A stretch of DNA of 64,000 nucleotides from Gracilaria vermiculophylla (taxonomy: Eukaryota > Rhodophyta > Florideophyceae > Gracilariales > Gracilariaceae). Below are positions 1-10,299 of the stretch, one piece after another (the stretch's first letter is position 1; each line of letters starts with the position of its first letter). A program made the translations under genes and the position numbers. The notes under the pieces were generated by a model that saw only the letters and a program-made list of their open reading frames with translations, was not told the origin of the DNA and ran no database searches. The DNA lies in assembly GCA_019155205.2 (NCBI GenBank), contig JAHNZQ020003149.1, forward strand, positions 1,360,922 through 1,424,921, given 5' to 3'.

Positions 1-228
1 TATGTACCATATCATTTGCCATACCATTCTCTAATTGGCCACGGCTTTTCTACACTTTCAGCTGAACTTGATGGGGGACATTAATTTTTATAACGATGGG
101 CTTCCCTTTCTCCTTGAGAAACGCCGGGGTCAGATCAGTTTATTTTGAGTCGGAGAAGCTCAGGGTACATACAACAGATCGTACGGTCTCAACCGCGTCG
201 AATTCTCTTCACAAGCTCTCTTCCCGAA

Positions 229-883
229 ATGGTTGTCACTCCTTCAACGATGCTTCCGCTGGGCACCAAAGCTCCGGACTTTGCCCTTCTAGAACCATTG
301 ACTGGGAAAAAGCTGACCCTTTCTGACGTGAAGGGTGAAAAAGGTTTGCTTGTTGTCTTTATTTGTAATCATTGCCCATTCGTCATCCATCTGCAGGATG
401 AGTTAACTGCGTTGGGTCGGGACTTCAGTGCAAAGGGTGTGGGAATGGTTGGTATCTCAAGTAACGATGTTCAGAATTATCCAGCCGATGGGCCCGAGGA
501 GATGGCCAAAAAGGCGTGTTCAACGTTTAACACTTTTCCATATCTTTTTGATGAAACCCAAGAAGTCGCCAAGGCGTACAGCGCTGCGTGCACTCCGGAC
601 TTTTTCCTCTTCGACAAAAATTTAGGTCTCGTATACAGGTACGTTTATCCCTCTTATCCCACACCCCATCCTCACTTTCTTGCTGACAAAATGATCTTTA
701 TCCTGCAGAGGCCAGATGGATGACTCCAGACCAGGCAATGGAAAACCAGTGAATGGGAAAGATATTCGCGACGCACTGGATCTCATGATCGAGGACAAAC
801 CGATATCTGAGAAAGGCATGATGCCGTCCATTGGATGCAACATCAAGTGGATCAAGGGGAACGAACCCGACTACTTCGGTTGA
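229..883 (+). CDS. Peroxiredoxin-like thioredoxin-fold protein, two exons
   Basis: Exons 229-638 and 709-883 give 194 residues; the 70-bp intron (639-708) has a GTACGT donor and a CTGCAG acceptor. Splicing is required to join LVYR to GQMDDSRPGNGKPV and reach the family's usual C-terminus (PSIGCNIKW). The AhpC/TSA-type fold is shown by GTKAPDFALLEPLTGK, the hydrophobic strand LLVVFICNHCPFV with a CNHC (CxxC) redox pair, and CTPDFFLFDK. Members of this thioredoxin/redoxin family (PRX-like group) are thought to be thiol oxidoreductases; the substrate is unknown. An in-frame ATG at 145 would add 28 residues rich in Arg and Ser, possibly an organelle presequence, so the start is not settled. The gene converges on the next one with 124 bp between stops. 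Confidence 0.85.
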
Positions 884-1007
884 GGATAGTCTCAGGGCTT
901 CAGACGTAAACTATCTTAGAGTGCAACATAAAGTACATGAAACGAATCCCCGATGTATTCACCCCACTGCGATTTCTATATATAGCAAAAGACCGTCCAA
1001 TACTCAC

Positions 1008-4000
1008 TCACCTTCGACCTGCATTACCTATATTTTCACTCTTCATTGAATTCGAGACTTTCATAAATTGTTCATACAGATCATTAGGTTGCGTCGCACC
1101 GACATAGCCTTGAGTTTGTCCGCCCCATCCCATACCCGGTCTTTGTTGTAACCCAGCCACAGGAGGAGGAGGCTGTTGAAATGTATTGGTAGGTGGGTAA
1201 GAACAAATTGCGCCGCTATACTGACTAGATTGAGGTGCAACACCATGGGCACCCGGTGTCACTGCACCGTAAAAATTTCCGGGCGGTGGACCAGGAGCAG
1301 AATACGATAACGGTCCGCTCTGCAATTCATTTGCGGTTGGATACCCTGGAGGCATCTGATATTGAGTTGGGTTGTGTCTTTGGTACCCAGTGTATGCACG
1401 TTGCCCGGCAGAAGAATCATAATGTGGTAGGCCGCCCGACACTGTCGGCGGTCTTTCATACTGATTTGAAGTAACTAATTGATTCGCAAACTTCTTTGGC
1501 ATGCTCGGACTTCCGCTGTAGTATGAACTATGAAACGGTTGTTGTGAAACACTAGTGTCTGCATGACCGATAGCGTACTGCTGCGGGCCATAAGCTTTCC
1601 CATAGCTAGGAACACTTGACTGCTGTCCTTGAACATTGGGTATTTGATTACGTGGTAATGGGCGTTGTCCTGAAATCGGCAAGAACCCATTGCTGGCTTG
1701 GTAAACATGGGGATGTTGAGGTTGGGCACCGTTGTAAATATTTGGGATTGATGACGTCCTGGGATTCTGAGCCATCCCAACTTGTTCACCGGCGTAGTAT
1801 GGCATGGTTGCAACATTTGCCCCATGAACTGGACTAATCTGTTGCCCCATTTCGGGGTTCTGACCATAAACGGGGTTTCCTGATGGTGCGAATTTCAACT
1901 CCTGGGGGAACTGGTCTTGTTGAGGAGGCGGAGGACGCAGTTGAACTGTTTGATACTCTGTGCTGAGGCCTGACGATTGGACAACAGAAGGGCCTCCCTG
2001 GTATCCATTCTGCACATTATACTGCGGCCCATTGCCGGCAGAACTTTCAGGTTGCTGTGGCTTCATATCAAGGAGAGGCTGACTGTATTGGGGAGGTCGT
2101 AGTTGAGGGGTTTGATAATCTGCTACAGGCCTCGCTTCGCTTGATTGCCCGACAGAAGGCTCTCCCTGACCTCCATACTGCAGACCATGTAGTGAGCCCT
2201 CTGGTCTATAAAGCTTCGAACCATGTGGGGTTTGACTTTGCTGTGAAGGCTGCAACTGCGGGGTTTGGTATCCTGGATTATAGCCTTCGCCGCTTAATAA
2301 ATTTCCGTGGCTTCCGTGCTGCGGAATGTACTGCGATCCATCGTAAATGGAAGGCTGACCGTACACTGGTTTTTGTTGAGGTCTTATGTCTGGACGGAAG
2401 TGAGATACATCCGAAGCCTTGTATTGAGGAATGTCTGTAGCTTGAAAAGAACTAGTGGGTACACTGCATATAGGAACAGTGGCAGTTTGATTATACAATG
2501 ATGATGACGAAACTCCTGTATCTAAAGTTGAAGATGGTGGACCGGGAATTTCTGGAGGACTGGATAGAGGGTGTGGAATGTTGGGTGTTTGGAAGCGGTT
2601 GTTGTACATATCATCATACGAAGTTTGAGCATTTGACGAGGATGAGTATTGTCTTGCCGGACGACCGTTAATCCGCCAATCCTCGGAGACTGTTTTGGTA
2701 TGTTGGGGCTGTGGTCTATAACTGCCACTTGAAGAGTGTTGAGGTTGCATGTATCCTGCATGCATGGGCAGAGAAGTGGTCTGGGAATCGGAAGTTACAA
2801 GTGGATGTTGATATGATGCATCCGTACCCGCTGGTTCGCCCATAGAGGCATACTGTCCGAAATTGTACAATTCCGACGGGGGTGCACTGTATGAGCTTTG
2901 CTCGACATTTTCCCCCTGTACTCTGGAGAGTTTCTGCGTTGAGGGTGAATCTGTTGCATAGACTTGTTCTTGATATGCGTAAGGGCTCGTCTGCGCTTGA
3001 TTGGAGTAGGATGCTGATGAATGTGGAGGATGGTGCCCCGGTAACGCCATAGATGTGGCTTCCGTATCGGCAATTGCCGGATTCGGAGAGTGGGCGTGAA
3101 TGAACGGCTTACTGGTTGACATGTCAGATTTCGGAACGTAAGCAAGTGGTCGCTTTGAGTTGGGAAAGGGTGGCGTCGTGTGTTTCACTGGCTCCGAGAT
3201 GTGCTGTTCCTTCACTCCAAACGTTTCCCCATTATATTTGCTTTCCTTGGGTGGCGGATACAAACCGTTTCCTGCGGAAGGACGTGGGATAGACGTGGGG
3301 CTTTGAACTGCAGGTAAAGGAGCCCCAGGTGCTTGAAATTCGGACTTCATAGTGGTCTTTGACGGGTTTGGTCGGGATGGATATCCCGGAGGTCCAGGGT
3401 TATCAATATTAGACTCATATTGACTGTAAACCTCCGGGCTTTGTCCATGAATCCTCTGTGAAAATGAATTAGCCGCGTTCCCGTAGGGATCTTCCGAGTA
3501 AGATGCTACAGAAGGTATCTTTGGTAGTGATCCTGAGCTCAAACTATTAGTCGAATCGGTTGGAGGAGCTGGCGGTGGGTAAGAGGGAGCTCCGGTTTCA
3601 GAGGGAGATGAGGTATGCAGTCCAAGTTGAGAGAATTGTTGTTCGAGCGAATCCGACTCTAAGTTGGAGAGGCGACCTCCTTTGGAATACGGAATCGGTT
3701 GTTCGGCATATGCAGGTGGTTTTCCACTAGAATACAGTGGAGGAGGATGAGTCAAGGTTTGTGACGGGTTAGAACTAGGTCCGACAGACGCAAGCAAACC
3801 ACTTGGAGTGGCGACCTCTGGAGTGTAATACTGAGAAGATGGGATGACATGAGGGTACTTTGGATCGATCGAAAGGTTGGAATACGATGATGCTGAGCTC
3901 GAAGGATCCTGGAACTCTAACCCAGATGGCTGGTTTGCAGAATACGCTTGTGAGAACTTGGGTGGTGGCAGATATAGTCCCGGAGTTTGGTTGCTTGGGT

Positions 4001-4376
4001 ATGGATAATTTTTGTCAGGAGGAAGTACTTGTGCTGAGCTTGATGAAGGAACGTGCCAGGACCGTCTGTTTGATGATCCTGGAGTCGAGTTTTCCTCCAG
4101 CCCACTGCTCAAAGGATAAAATATGGTCCTGGATGTGGACTGTTCGAGATTTTGCTGGCTCGCCGTGGGTGCAGTCCTAGTTGAACCATCGGGTTCTGCA
4201 TTCCGAGATGAGTCGGGAACTTTTTGTATTTCTGCTTCTGGTGAAGTACGCAAGTGATTCTTCGATTTCAAATCCATAGCGGGAGGAGAATCCTGGTCTC
4301 CCCGAGTTTGTGAAACGGGAGAGGGAGGTATTTCCACCACATGATCCTCTTCGCCATTTGGACTGTTCCCAGTCAT
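1008..4376 (-). CDS. Large low-complexity P/S/Q/Y/G-rich protein
   Basis: A single uninterrupted 1122-residue frame opens at an ATG (4376). No catalytic domain is recognisable. The protein is rich in Pro, Ser, Gln, Tyr and Gly throughout, resembling prion-like or RNA-granule scaffold proteins in composition only. Residues of about 695-825 hold three degenerate repeats with the pattern PSVxQSS followed by YQTxQLRPP. The N-terminus is acidic (GEEDHVVEIPPSP) and the C-terminal 30 residues (NDLYEQFMKVSNSMKSENIG) are the only part that looks ordered. The stop codon overlaps a strong splice-donor-like GTGAGT, so a short further exon is possible but not supported by anything recognisable downstream. 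Length without interruption makes the gene very likely real; its function is unknown. Confidence 0.8.
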   Translation of the reverse strand: MTGNSPNGEEDHVVEIPPSPVSQTRGDQDSPPAMDLKSKNHLRTSPEAEIQKVPDSSRNAEPDGSTRTAPTASQQNLEQSTSRTIFYPLSSGLEENSTPGSSNRRSWHVPSSSSAQVLPPDKNYPYPSNQTPGLYLPPPKFSQAYSANQPSGLEFQDPSSSASSYSNLSIDPKYPHVIPSSQYYTPEVATPSGLLASVGPSSNPSQTLTHPPPLYSSGKPPAYAEQPIPYSKGGRLSNLESDSLEQQFSQLGLHTSSPSETGAPSYPPPAPPTDSTNSLSSGSLPKIPSVASYSEDPYGNAANSFSQRIHGQSPEVYSQYESNIDNPGPPGYPSRPNPSKTTMKSEFQAPGAPLPAVQSPTSIPRPSAGNGLYPPPKESKYNGETFGVKEQHISEPVKHTTPPFPNSKRPLAYVPKSDMSTSKPFIHAHSPNPAIADTEATSMALPGHHPPHSSASYSNQAQTSPYAYQEQVYATDSPSTQKLSRVQGENVEQSSYSAPPSELYNFGQYASMGEPAGTDASYQHPLVTSDSQTTSLPMHAGYMQPQHSSSGSYRPQPQHTKTVSEDWRINGRPARQYSSSSNAQTSYDDMYNNRFQTPNIPHPLSSPPEIPGPPSSTLDTGVSSSSLYNQTATVPICSVPTSSFQATDIPQYKASDVSHFRPDIRPQQKPVYGQPSIYDGSQYIPQHGSHGNLLSGEGYNPGYQTPQLQPSQQSQTPHGSKLYRPEGSLHGLQYGGQGEPSVGQSSEARPVADYQTPQLRPPQYSQPLLDMKPQQPESSAGNGPQYNVQNGYQGGPSVVQSSGLSTEYQTVQLRPPPPQQDQFPQELKFAPSGNPVYGQNPEMGQQISPVHGANVATMPYYAGEQVGMAQNPRTSSIPNIYNGAQPQHPHVYQASNGFLPISGQRPLPRNQIPNVQGQQSSVPSYGKAYGPQQYAIGHADTSVSQQPFHSSYYSGSPSMPKKFANQLVTSNQYERPPTVSGGLPHYDSSAGQRAYTGYQRHNPTQYQMPPGYPTANELQSGPLSYSAPGPPPGNFYGAVTPGAHGVAPQSSQYSGAICSYPPTNTFQQPPPPVAGLQQRPGMGWGGQTQGYVGATQPNDLYEQFMKVSNSMKSENIGNAGRR

Positions 4377-5047
4377 TGTTCGGAGCGCGTGAGAAGCTCA
4401 AATTTCCGACCGTAGACGCTTGGTTTGACGGCCCCAACACTTGTGGAGTGAGCGCGACTCTGCTGCGCAGGAGATGTAGAGAATTAGCTGCGTGTGATGT
4501 CGTACAGGCCACCTCTATTCGACGAAGATCCAAGGCACGTCGTTTGTAAAGTTGCAGATTACAGGGGTGGAGGAAACGTTTGTGGCCCACTCTGCATTGG
4601 CAAGTAGTAAGTGTCAAAATAAAATCCAGCAATGATATATTTCTGTAATTTTCTTTCAAAGGTACTGTAGGTTGCTCCCACATCTGCGAGCTAGCCATCC
4701 TTCCACTACTGTAACCGCGACGCTTTTGCATCGCTATCTGATCAAACAGGCCCCCGTTACCTTCCTTTCCAGCAATTTTGTGTATTGTCCGCATTCAGCG
4801 GGTGCTTCCTGCTCCCATTCGGACTCAACATTCCGCGCCACCGTCTCAGTAAAGATTCTTGTTCGCCCAGAAAAATCTCAACGGCGGGGCAAGTTCACAT
4901 ATAACAAGAACGTTTACTTCAAGCACGCCTCCCGAAACTCGGGAGGCAAATTTGTATGAGACATACTGACAAGTACAACTAGTACTTAATTAGCGGCAGT
5001 CCAAAAGCATCATACGCTTGACAAGACTCCTCAACATATAAAGTCTT
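4377..5047. other. Intergenic, 5' of the low-complexity gene and 3' of Argonaute
   Basis: No gene is supported. A frame running on the minus strand through 4177-4794 is an extension of open sequence in another frame and has no recognisable product. The segment should contain the promoter of the minus-strand gene ending at 1008 and the 3' untranslated region of the Argonaute gene, including the hairpin listed separately. Confidence 0.5.
4927..4947. repeat. Perfect 9-bp inverted repeat downstream of Argonaute
   Basis: GCCTCCCGA and its exact complement TCGGGAGGC are separated by AAC. It lies about 100 bp past the Argonaute stop codon and would form a stable GC-rich stem-loop in a 3' UTR if transcribed that far. 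Confidence 0.6.
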
Positions 5048-7639
5048 CTATATGAAATACAAGTGAGGTTTCAGCAGAGGGTGTACAGTCGGTACTGCTG
5101 GAATATGAGAACCACTAGAGGCTTGTGAACAAGTATCAGACATATCATCCCCCATATACGCTCGACCACGGAAAGCCAAGAGATGCGCGTAGTATGCGCT
5201 GTGCACCATTGACACAGGGCGGTTGCACCTCGCGAAAGAGTGAGTTAGGCGATAGATGTACCCGTATAAAGCATCTGGTGCTATCTTGTTCTCATCAATA
5301 AGCACCGTGTACTTGGATGGTTTGTTTGTGCCCTGAATTCCTGCATGGGAGTTCAAATAAAAGTCGTAGTAATCATCGCTTGTTATACCCGTGTCGACAA
5401 CAGTCCCAGGCACAATATTTCCAGACCTCCCGTCGGAACCATTATTCCCCATGGGAAAGAACCGAGTATGATGGCGCTTTGTCACTATGATGTACGTGAT
5501 GCTTGGCCGCAGACCTTCGCCAATTTGTATACATGCTTCGCGAATTGAACTTAGTTCACTTTGCATTACTTCCTCGAATTGTCCTTCAGACACACCATCG
5601 CGAAACATTATAATCTTTCTAGCATGAAACTTCTTCCCAAAAAAATTGAACCACGCTCGATAGACTTCCTTGAACATTTCCCCAATTTCTGTAATCATTT
5701 CCTTCCGACCTGTTTGTGTCCGGAGCGATGAGGAGAATTGCGAAGAGTTGCGATCTCGGGAGCCAACTAGCGCAGCAATGCTCGGCCCTTTCCCTCCAGG
5801 CATGGGATGAGTAACATCAGCTCCCAAGATAATATGTGGCACATTGAGGAACTCCACATCCCGCACGCCAGAACCGCTCTGACTGCTGTATGTTCCCACA
5901 AAGCCATTCTGTCCTCCAAGTTTTGCGTTAATCTTGAGAACAACATTGTCGCAATACATTTCCCGACCTCTTGCTCTATTCCCACAGTGTTTCGCTAAAC
6001 AAACTTGAGTGACAATGCCGAGGCTGAGATCTCCTTCCCTCTTTATAAGATTGTAAATCCTGGAGTCCTGTCTTTCCTTTATGATGATGAGAAGTTGAAG
6101 GCATGGGGTTCGCATCTTCAGGGTCTTGTCTCCCTTGAATTCAGTAGAAATGCGCTGCATCTCACGATCTATGTTCCTTTCATCACACGAGTAAACCTTG
6201 GGACGCGGCATATGAAGTGTTATCCCAGCTCTTTGCATTGCTTTCGTGAGGTCAAATATGTACTTCTCGACTTCTTCTCGGCTTACACGAGACATGTTGC
6301 AAACAGCCCATGAGAAAATATGTGCGGCCTTGCAAACACCATTTTTCGCTCTCCATTGCCCGTTCATAGGACGAACCGTTCCTTGAGCATAATGAATGGT
6401 GGGCGGGGGCAGAATGCGAGCATTAACCTTGACAAGATTAGGCTCAACTTTGATGCGGAAGTCCTTGCATATCTTGTGGTCATGGTACCTCAATTGTTGG
6501 ATCTTCCTCGTCGCATTCCCCCTCTTCACGTGGGGTTTAGTGCTTGCAGTCCTCACCATTGTCTGGATTTCGTCCGGTGAAAGTAGCCCCGCCACGCGTT
6601 GGTTAGGAACAACAGTGAGAAACTCGATCGGTAAATATGTATCCTTCTTAGGATGTGTTTTGACGCATGGGGCATCGCCCCTCCTCACCCTCATATTATA
6701 AGTCAGCGTAAAGTACTCGCTGATCGATACTCTTCGGCCATCACACTCGAAAGAGATTTGATCAGCCCCTCGGTTCGAGAATCCGAAGACTCGGTACACA
6801 ATCCCAGTGTGAGAAGCCTTGACCTTGAGAGCCCTTAGCTTGTGGCCTATTTCCTTTAATGCTCGTGAATCGCGACACTGCATCTCTCGGCCGTCATTGG
6901 CATCACGGATAAGGTCCGCGAGAGGTCTTCTGCCCTGATTCCAAAAGGCCGTGCATGACTCATCCATGTTGACCAATAAACCTAAGTTGCACAAGCGTAC
7001 GCTTTGGTAGAACCCAGTCCAAGCACTGGTCGTGATGTTGCGTCTACCGAGTCTTACTGCACCATCTGAACTGTAGAAAGAACGTCCAACCTGCACATGG
7101 CCTACAGCGGCAACATGTGCCAGCACAACATCCAGACAAACGATGAACTCCGATGTAGCGGTTGTCTCCACCGCTCCCGAGAAGAGATCGTGGTACTTGA
7201 GGTACTTTGCGTGGTTCAACACGATCTCAACGTCCTCAGGCGTGTCGGTTTTGGAAGGTTTTTCCCCCTCCCTGTTAACTTGAAGGCGAAACCGAGTTCC
7301 CAGGGCGTTGCGGTTGATCTCAGTGGGTGCATACGCCACAGATCGACCATTGTACGCAATGACACATCCGAACTGCTTGCCATACTGCTGCAGCAGAAGT
7401 TGAAAACAGTTTCGATTGAATGAGATGAGTTCCGTGGCACTGACTTCCTTCTGAACGGTGCTGCCCTTCACTCTTTTGTTCCGGAAGAGTTGAACGGCAT
7501 ACTGAGAGGCCACAAGCTGCTGGGGAATAGCCAAACGGGCGAAGTTAGCCTCGATGTTGACCGCGGTGCCCACTGTACCGTACCCAGGTCTACGCATGGG
7601 TTTGTCATTGAAGACCATTTTCTTGACAGGCGCGCTCAT
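5048..7639 (-). CDS. AGO: Argonaute (AGO-clade, slicer-competent), intronless
   Basis: 863 residues from an ATG, within the usual Argonaute range. Visible parts in order: N domain and linker; PAZ about residues 215-345 (NMDESCTAFWNQG, then VYRVFGFSNRGADQISF and TYLPIEFLTVVPNQR); MID about 400-510; PIWI about 510-830. All four RNase H-type catalytic residues can be placed: Asp about 608 in ILGADVTHP, the 'glutamate finger' Glu about 647 in GRKEMITEIGEM, Asp about 681 in FRDGVSEGQFEEV, and His about 819 in AYYAHLLAFRGR. The protein should therefore cleave RNA guided by a small RNA. It lacks the long Gln/Gly-rich N-terminal extension of land-plant AGO1. A TATA-like TTTAAATA (minus strand; 7735-7742) lies about 100 bp upstream of the start. 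No Dicer or other RNAi gene is in the window. Confidence 0.97.
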   Translation of the reverse strand: MSAPVKKMVFNDKPMRRPGYGTVGTAVNIEANFARLAIPQQLVASQYAVQLFRNKRVKGSTVQKEVSATELISFNRNCFQLLLQQYGKQFGCVIAYNGRSVAYAPTEINRNALGTRFRLQVNREGEKPSKTDTPEDVEIVLNHAKYLKYHDLFSGAVETTATSEFIVCLDVVLAHVAAVGHVQVGRSFYSSDGAVRLGRRNITTSAWTGFYQSVRLCNLGLLVNMDESCTAFWNQGRRPLADLIRDANDGREMQCRDSRALKEIGHKLRALKVKASHTGIVYRVFGFSNRGADQISFECDGRRVSISEYFTLTYNMRVRRGDAPCVKTHPKKDTYLPIEFLTVVPNQRVAGLLSPDEIQTMVRTASTKPHVKRGNATRKIQQLRYHDHKICKDFRIKVEPNLVKVNARILPPPTIHYAQGTVRPMNGQWRAKNGVCKAAHIFSWAVCNMSRVSREEVEKYIFDLTKAMQRAGITLHMPRPKVYSCDERNIDREMQRISTEFKGDKTLKMRTPCLQLLIIIKERQDSRIYNLIKREGDLSLGIVTQVCLAKHCGNRARGREMYCDNVVLKINAKLGGQNGFVGTYSSQSGSGVRDVEFLNVPHIILGADVTHPMPGGKGPSIAALVGSRDRNSSQFSSSLRTQTGRKEMITEIGEMFKEVYRAWFNFFGKKFHARKIIMFRDGVSEGQFEEVMQSELSSIREACIQIGEGLRPSITYIIVTKRHHTRFFPMGNNGSDGRSGNIVPGTVVDTGITSDDYYDFYLNSHAGIQGTNKPSKYTVLIDENKIAPDALYGYIYRLTHSFARCNRPVSMVHSAYYAHLLAFRGRAYMGDDMSDTCSQASSGSHIPAVPTVHPLLKPHLYFI

Positions 7640-8724
7640 AGTGGTCGATGTTGCAGCGTTGACTCGGAAAGTCTGTGTTGAACGCTTTGAAGCTGTCGAC
7701 GGATCTTGCAGGCACGCAGCACAGGAGGGGCTCGTATTTAAAGGTTTGAAAGTGCGCGCTCCAGACTCGGCAAAGCTCCGAAAAGTACGTTTCAGTTCAA
7801 GCAGGCAGGGGTATTACAGTAGCGTCTAGAACACAGTCCGACATGGGCGTTGAAGCACACAAACGGACTAATGAGCATGAGAAGTTGGTTGCGGGCGAGG
7901 GAAGAAGAGCACAACTCTGTTCCCAATGCTCTTCACATCGAAACCGAGCGCGAATTTGTTGGCGCCGAGCATTCTGTACATTCGGAAGCTGTCAAGGTGA
8001 CGCAGAAACAGTACAGCACATTTTCTGGGTCGGTAATTTTGGGGCAGAAGGGACTGCATCCAAAGCCTCGGAGGCCGCATGCGGGGGGAGGTGCTGTAAG
8101 GATTTGGCAAGAAGTCAGTGAGACGTCCAGAAAGACATTGAAATGGCACATATATAGATATATATCGCGTCGCGGACAGTGGAGCACGGTACGTTTGGTC
8201 CGGATCTCGTGAAGCGCACAATACTGGCCTGTTCTGCTGGCGGAGTTGGCGACATGTCTTGGCTAAGGCATGTCAAGGGTTAAGCCCCAGGGCTGTACGA
8301 ACACAAGTGACGCGTCCACAGAGCTGCACTGTGATCCTTTGCACCCACCTCCACGAATGACAACTGTGTACATTACACCCAGGTCTTCAATTGGAATACG
8401 CGTCCGCCAATTTTCAAATTTTCACGAGATCCGTTCCACACAACTGTAATCTAACAACTGGCATCTTCAAGATGTTAAGCAGCATGCCAACGTCGCCAGC
8501 TTGCTTTGATCTGTGATTCAATCTTATCTTGTCTTTCTCACAGACATTCCATCTCCTGTTGAGAGATTCTGAACTTCCAACAAAAGAAACCCACGTGTTG
8601 CATCGTTGGGGGCTTAGGACCCACCCATTGGACAGCATTTCCCTGATCACATTTTCGAACATGCTGTCCCATTTAATTCTCTCACTACAAGCTCGAAAAA
8701 AAGACAAAAAAGTTTTTTGGCGGC
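7640..8724. other. Intergenic upstream of Argonaute
   Basis: About 1.1 kb. It holds the Argonaute promoter region at its left side. Overlapping open frames occur on both strands near 7850-8220 and 8414-9001, but their composition is unstructured and I recognise no protein, so none is called. Confidence 0.4.
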
Positions 8725-8949
8725 ATGGGCATATTCGGCTTGGCCACATACTTTTATCTATTAAAACCAGACATCCCTTCCACAGACTACGCTTCAAGCG
8801 CCTTAAACACATACATTCCAAACGTTTTGCTACCAGAAAGCGCCCACTTGCTACAGTTCTTCCTCTCAGAAATTCCCGAGTCCAGTTATTGCTGGGCGAG
8901 CAACTGCTCCAAAATACTACTAGCCAATCTATTTCGTAAACGATGTTAG
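8725..8949 (+). CDS. Possible 74-residue hypothetical protein
   Basis: Opens at an ATG in an A-rich leader and reads MGIFGLATYFYLLKPD..., ending in a basic FRKRC. Composition is protein-like (regular hydrophobic spacing), but there is no homologue I recognise, and a longer open frame runs antisense (8414-9001). Reported only as a candidate. Transcript evidence would decide; absence of a plus-strand transcript would refute it. Confidence 0.2.
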   Translation: MGIFGLATYFYLLKPDIPSTDYASSALNTYIPNVLLPESAHLLQFFLSEIPESSYCWASNCSKILLANLFRKRC

Positions 8950-9363
8950 ACTTCCACCCAAGCGTAACTTCCGAGTACAAATGACTTTGATGCCAGACCA
9001 TGCGTACTCATCTTCCGAGTGTGAGCAATAACGTTTACCACATGTTCGCCCCCGGTCAATTGGGAAACCGTGTTGCCCTACATCTCTCCATGCAAAGGTC
9101 CCCACATCGCTGGTCCTCTACCAACAAAACGTTACCGGCCGCAGGGGCAACATTTTGACTTCGCCTCGAGTTAAATTCGTTTTCCGCCAGCCCGGTGACC
9201 ATCTGATCCTAAGCAACAGCAGAATTGGGTACCATGCGATGTTCACGGTGATTACCTCTGAACATCAACAAACAATGCCTCCCCAGCTCAGCATAAAAAC
9301 TCCGATCTGCATCTACCTGCAACGCCGGCGGTTGACAATAACAACAACTTCGAACGAATCACC

Positions 9364-10299
9364 ATGAAGATTATTAGTTTCATTGCTCTCTCATCATTTC
9401 TCCTTCACAATGCCATATCGCAAACTCCAGACCAGCCAACGGCCCCGGTCTCGCCACAAGCGCCCACCCCAACTGCAGAGGCGTCTGTGTCCGCTACTAA
9501 TGGATTTGGTTTCGGATCCGGTTCTCCAGGGTCCGGTGGAGGCGGCGGTTTCGGCGCAAATGGAGGCGCCGGGTCTGGGGGAGGCTCTGGAACAGCTTTA
9601 GGTGGATCGGGAGGTGGTGTAGGTGTGTCCGGCGGTTCGTCTGCCGTGGGATCGGGCTGCACCTCTGGATCGTGTGGAGGTGGCTCAGCTATTGGAAGCA
9701 TGTCCAACGGTCGTACAAACCAAACGCGGTCAGGGTCTAACGGATTTGGTTTCGGTTCTGGTGCCCCTGGGAGTGGCGGAGGAGGTGGTTTCGGAGCGAA
9801 CGGAGGTGGCGGCTCGGGCGGTGGTGGAGGTGATAAACATGGTGGAACCGGGGGTGGAGGTGGTGCTTCGGATGGTTCCAAGGCCGTTGGTTCCGCTGCT
9901 ACAAACACTTCAACCGGTGGGGGAGTCGTTACTGGAATCAATGTGACGCCATTGCCTTTGTTCGTCCCGACAGATGTTTCGGAGGGGACGCCCTCATCCG
10001 TTCCGGGCTCCAATACTACATCAACGACAACGGCCTTACCACCAAGGGCGACGGAGAATGAGGAAGATCCATTTGCTGTCACATCACAGGCAGATACGGG
10101 GGATCCACCTCGTCCTGTGGCTGCATCAGATGTGGACCCCTTTGAAGAGAGCGACTTTGAAGCACAGACAACTAAGGTCGATAAGGGTCCTAAACATGTC
10201 AAAGTGGTCACCGCAATTCCTCCTCGGAGAAAACCAAGTGCAAAACCGAGCTCAGCTGACTCTGACATTGGTCAAGGGATGGCTCCCGTCGCAATATGA
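9364..10299 (+). CDS. Secreted glycine-rich protein, probable extracellular-matrix component
   Basis: 311 residues. The N-terminus MKIISFIALSSFLLHNAIS is a classical signal peptide with likely cleavage just before QTPDQP. It is followed by a Pro/Thr linker, then two copies of a Gly-rich block that begins NGFGFGSG, continues PGSGGGGGFGANGG and ends in Ser/Gly runs (residues about 45-105 and 126-185). A central CTSGSC pair could form a disulfide. The C-terminal third is Thr/Ser/Pro-rich and ends in a Lys/Arg-rich tail. Such proteins are typical of algal and plant walls or mucilage; no enzymatic motif is present. Function beyond secretion is inference. Confidence 0.75.
   Translation: MKIISFIALSSFLLHNAISQTPDQPTAPVSPQAPTPTAEASVSATNGFGFGSGSPGSGGGGGFGANGGAGSGGGSGTALGGSGGGVGVSGGSSAVGSGCTSGSCGGGSAIGSMSNGRTNQTRSGSNGFGFGSGAPGSGGGGGFGANGGGGSGGGGGDKHGGTGGGGGASDGSKAVGSAATNTSTGGGVVTGINVTPLPLFVPTDVSEGTPSSVPGSNTTSTTTALPPRATENEEDPFAVTSQADTGDPPRPVAASDVDPFEESDFEAQTTKVDKGPKHVKVVTAIPPRRKPSAKPSSADSDIGQGMAPVAI

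Noticed and set aside
960..1010. Possible extra 3' exon of the low-complexity gene via GTGAGT at its stop codon
   Set aside because: The only nearby acceptors would make introns of about 36-46 bp, shorter than any other here, and the added peptide is unremarkable.
8414..9001. 195-residue minus-strand frame starting at an ATG
   Set aside because: Composition is random-looking (many Trp and Cys, no domain), and plus-strand frames overlap it.
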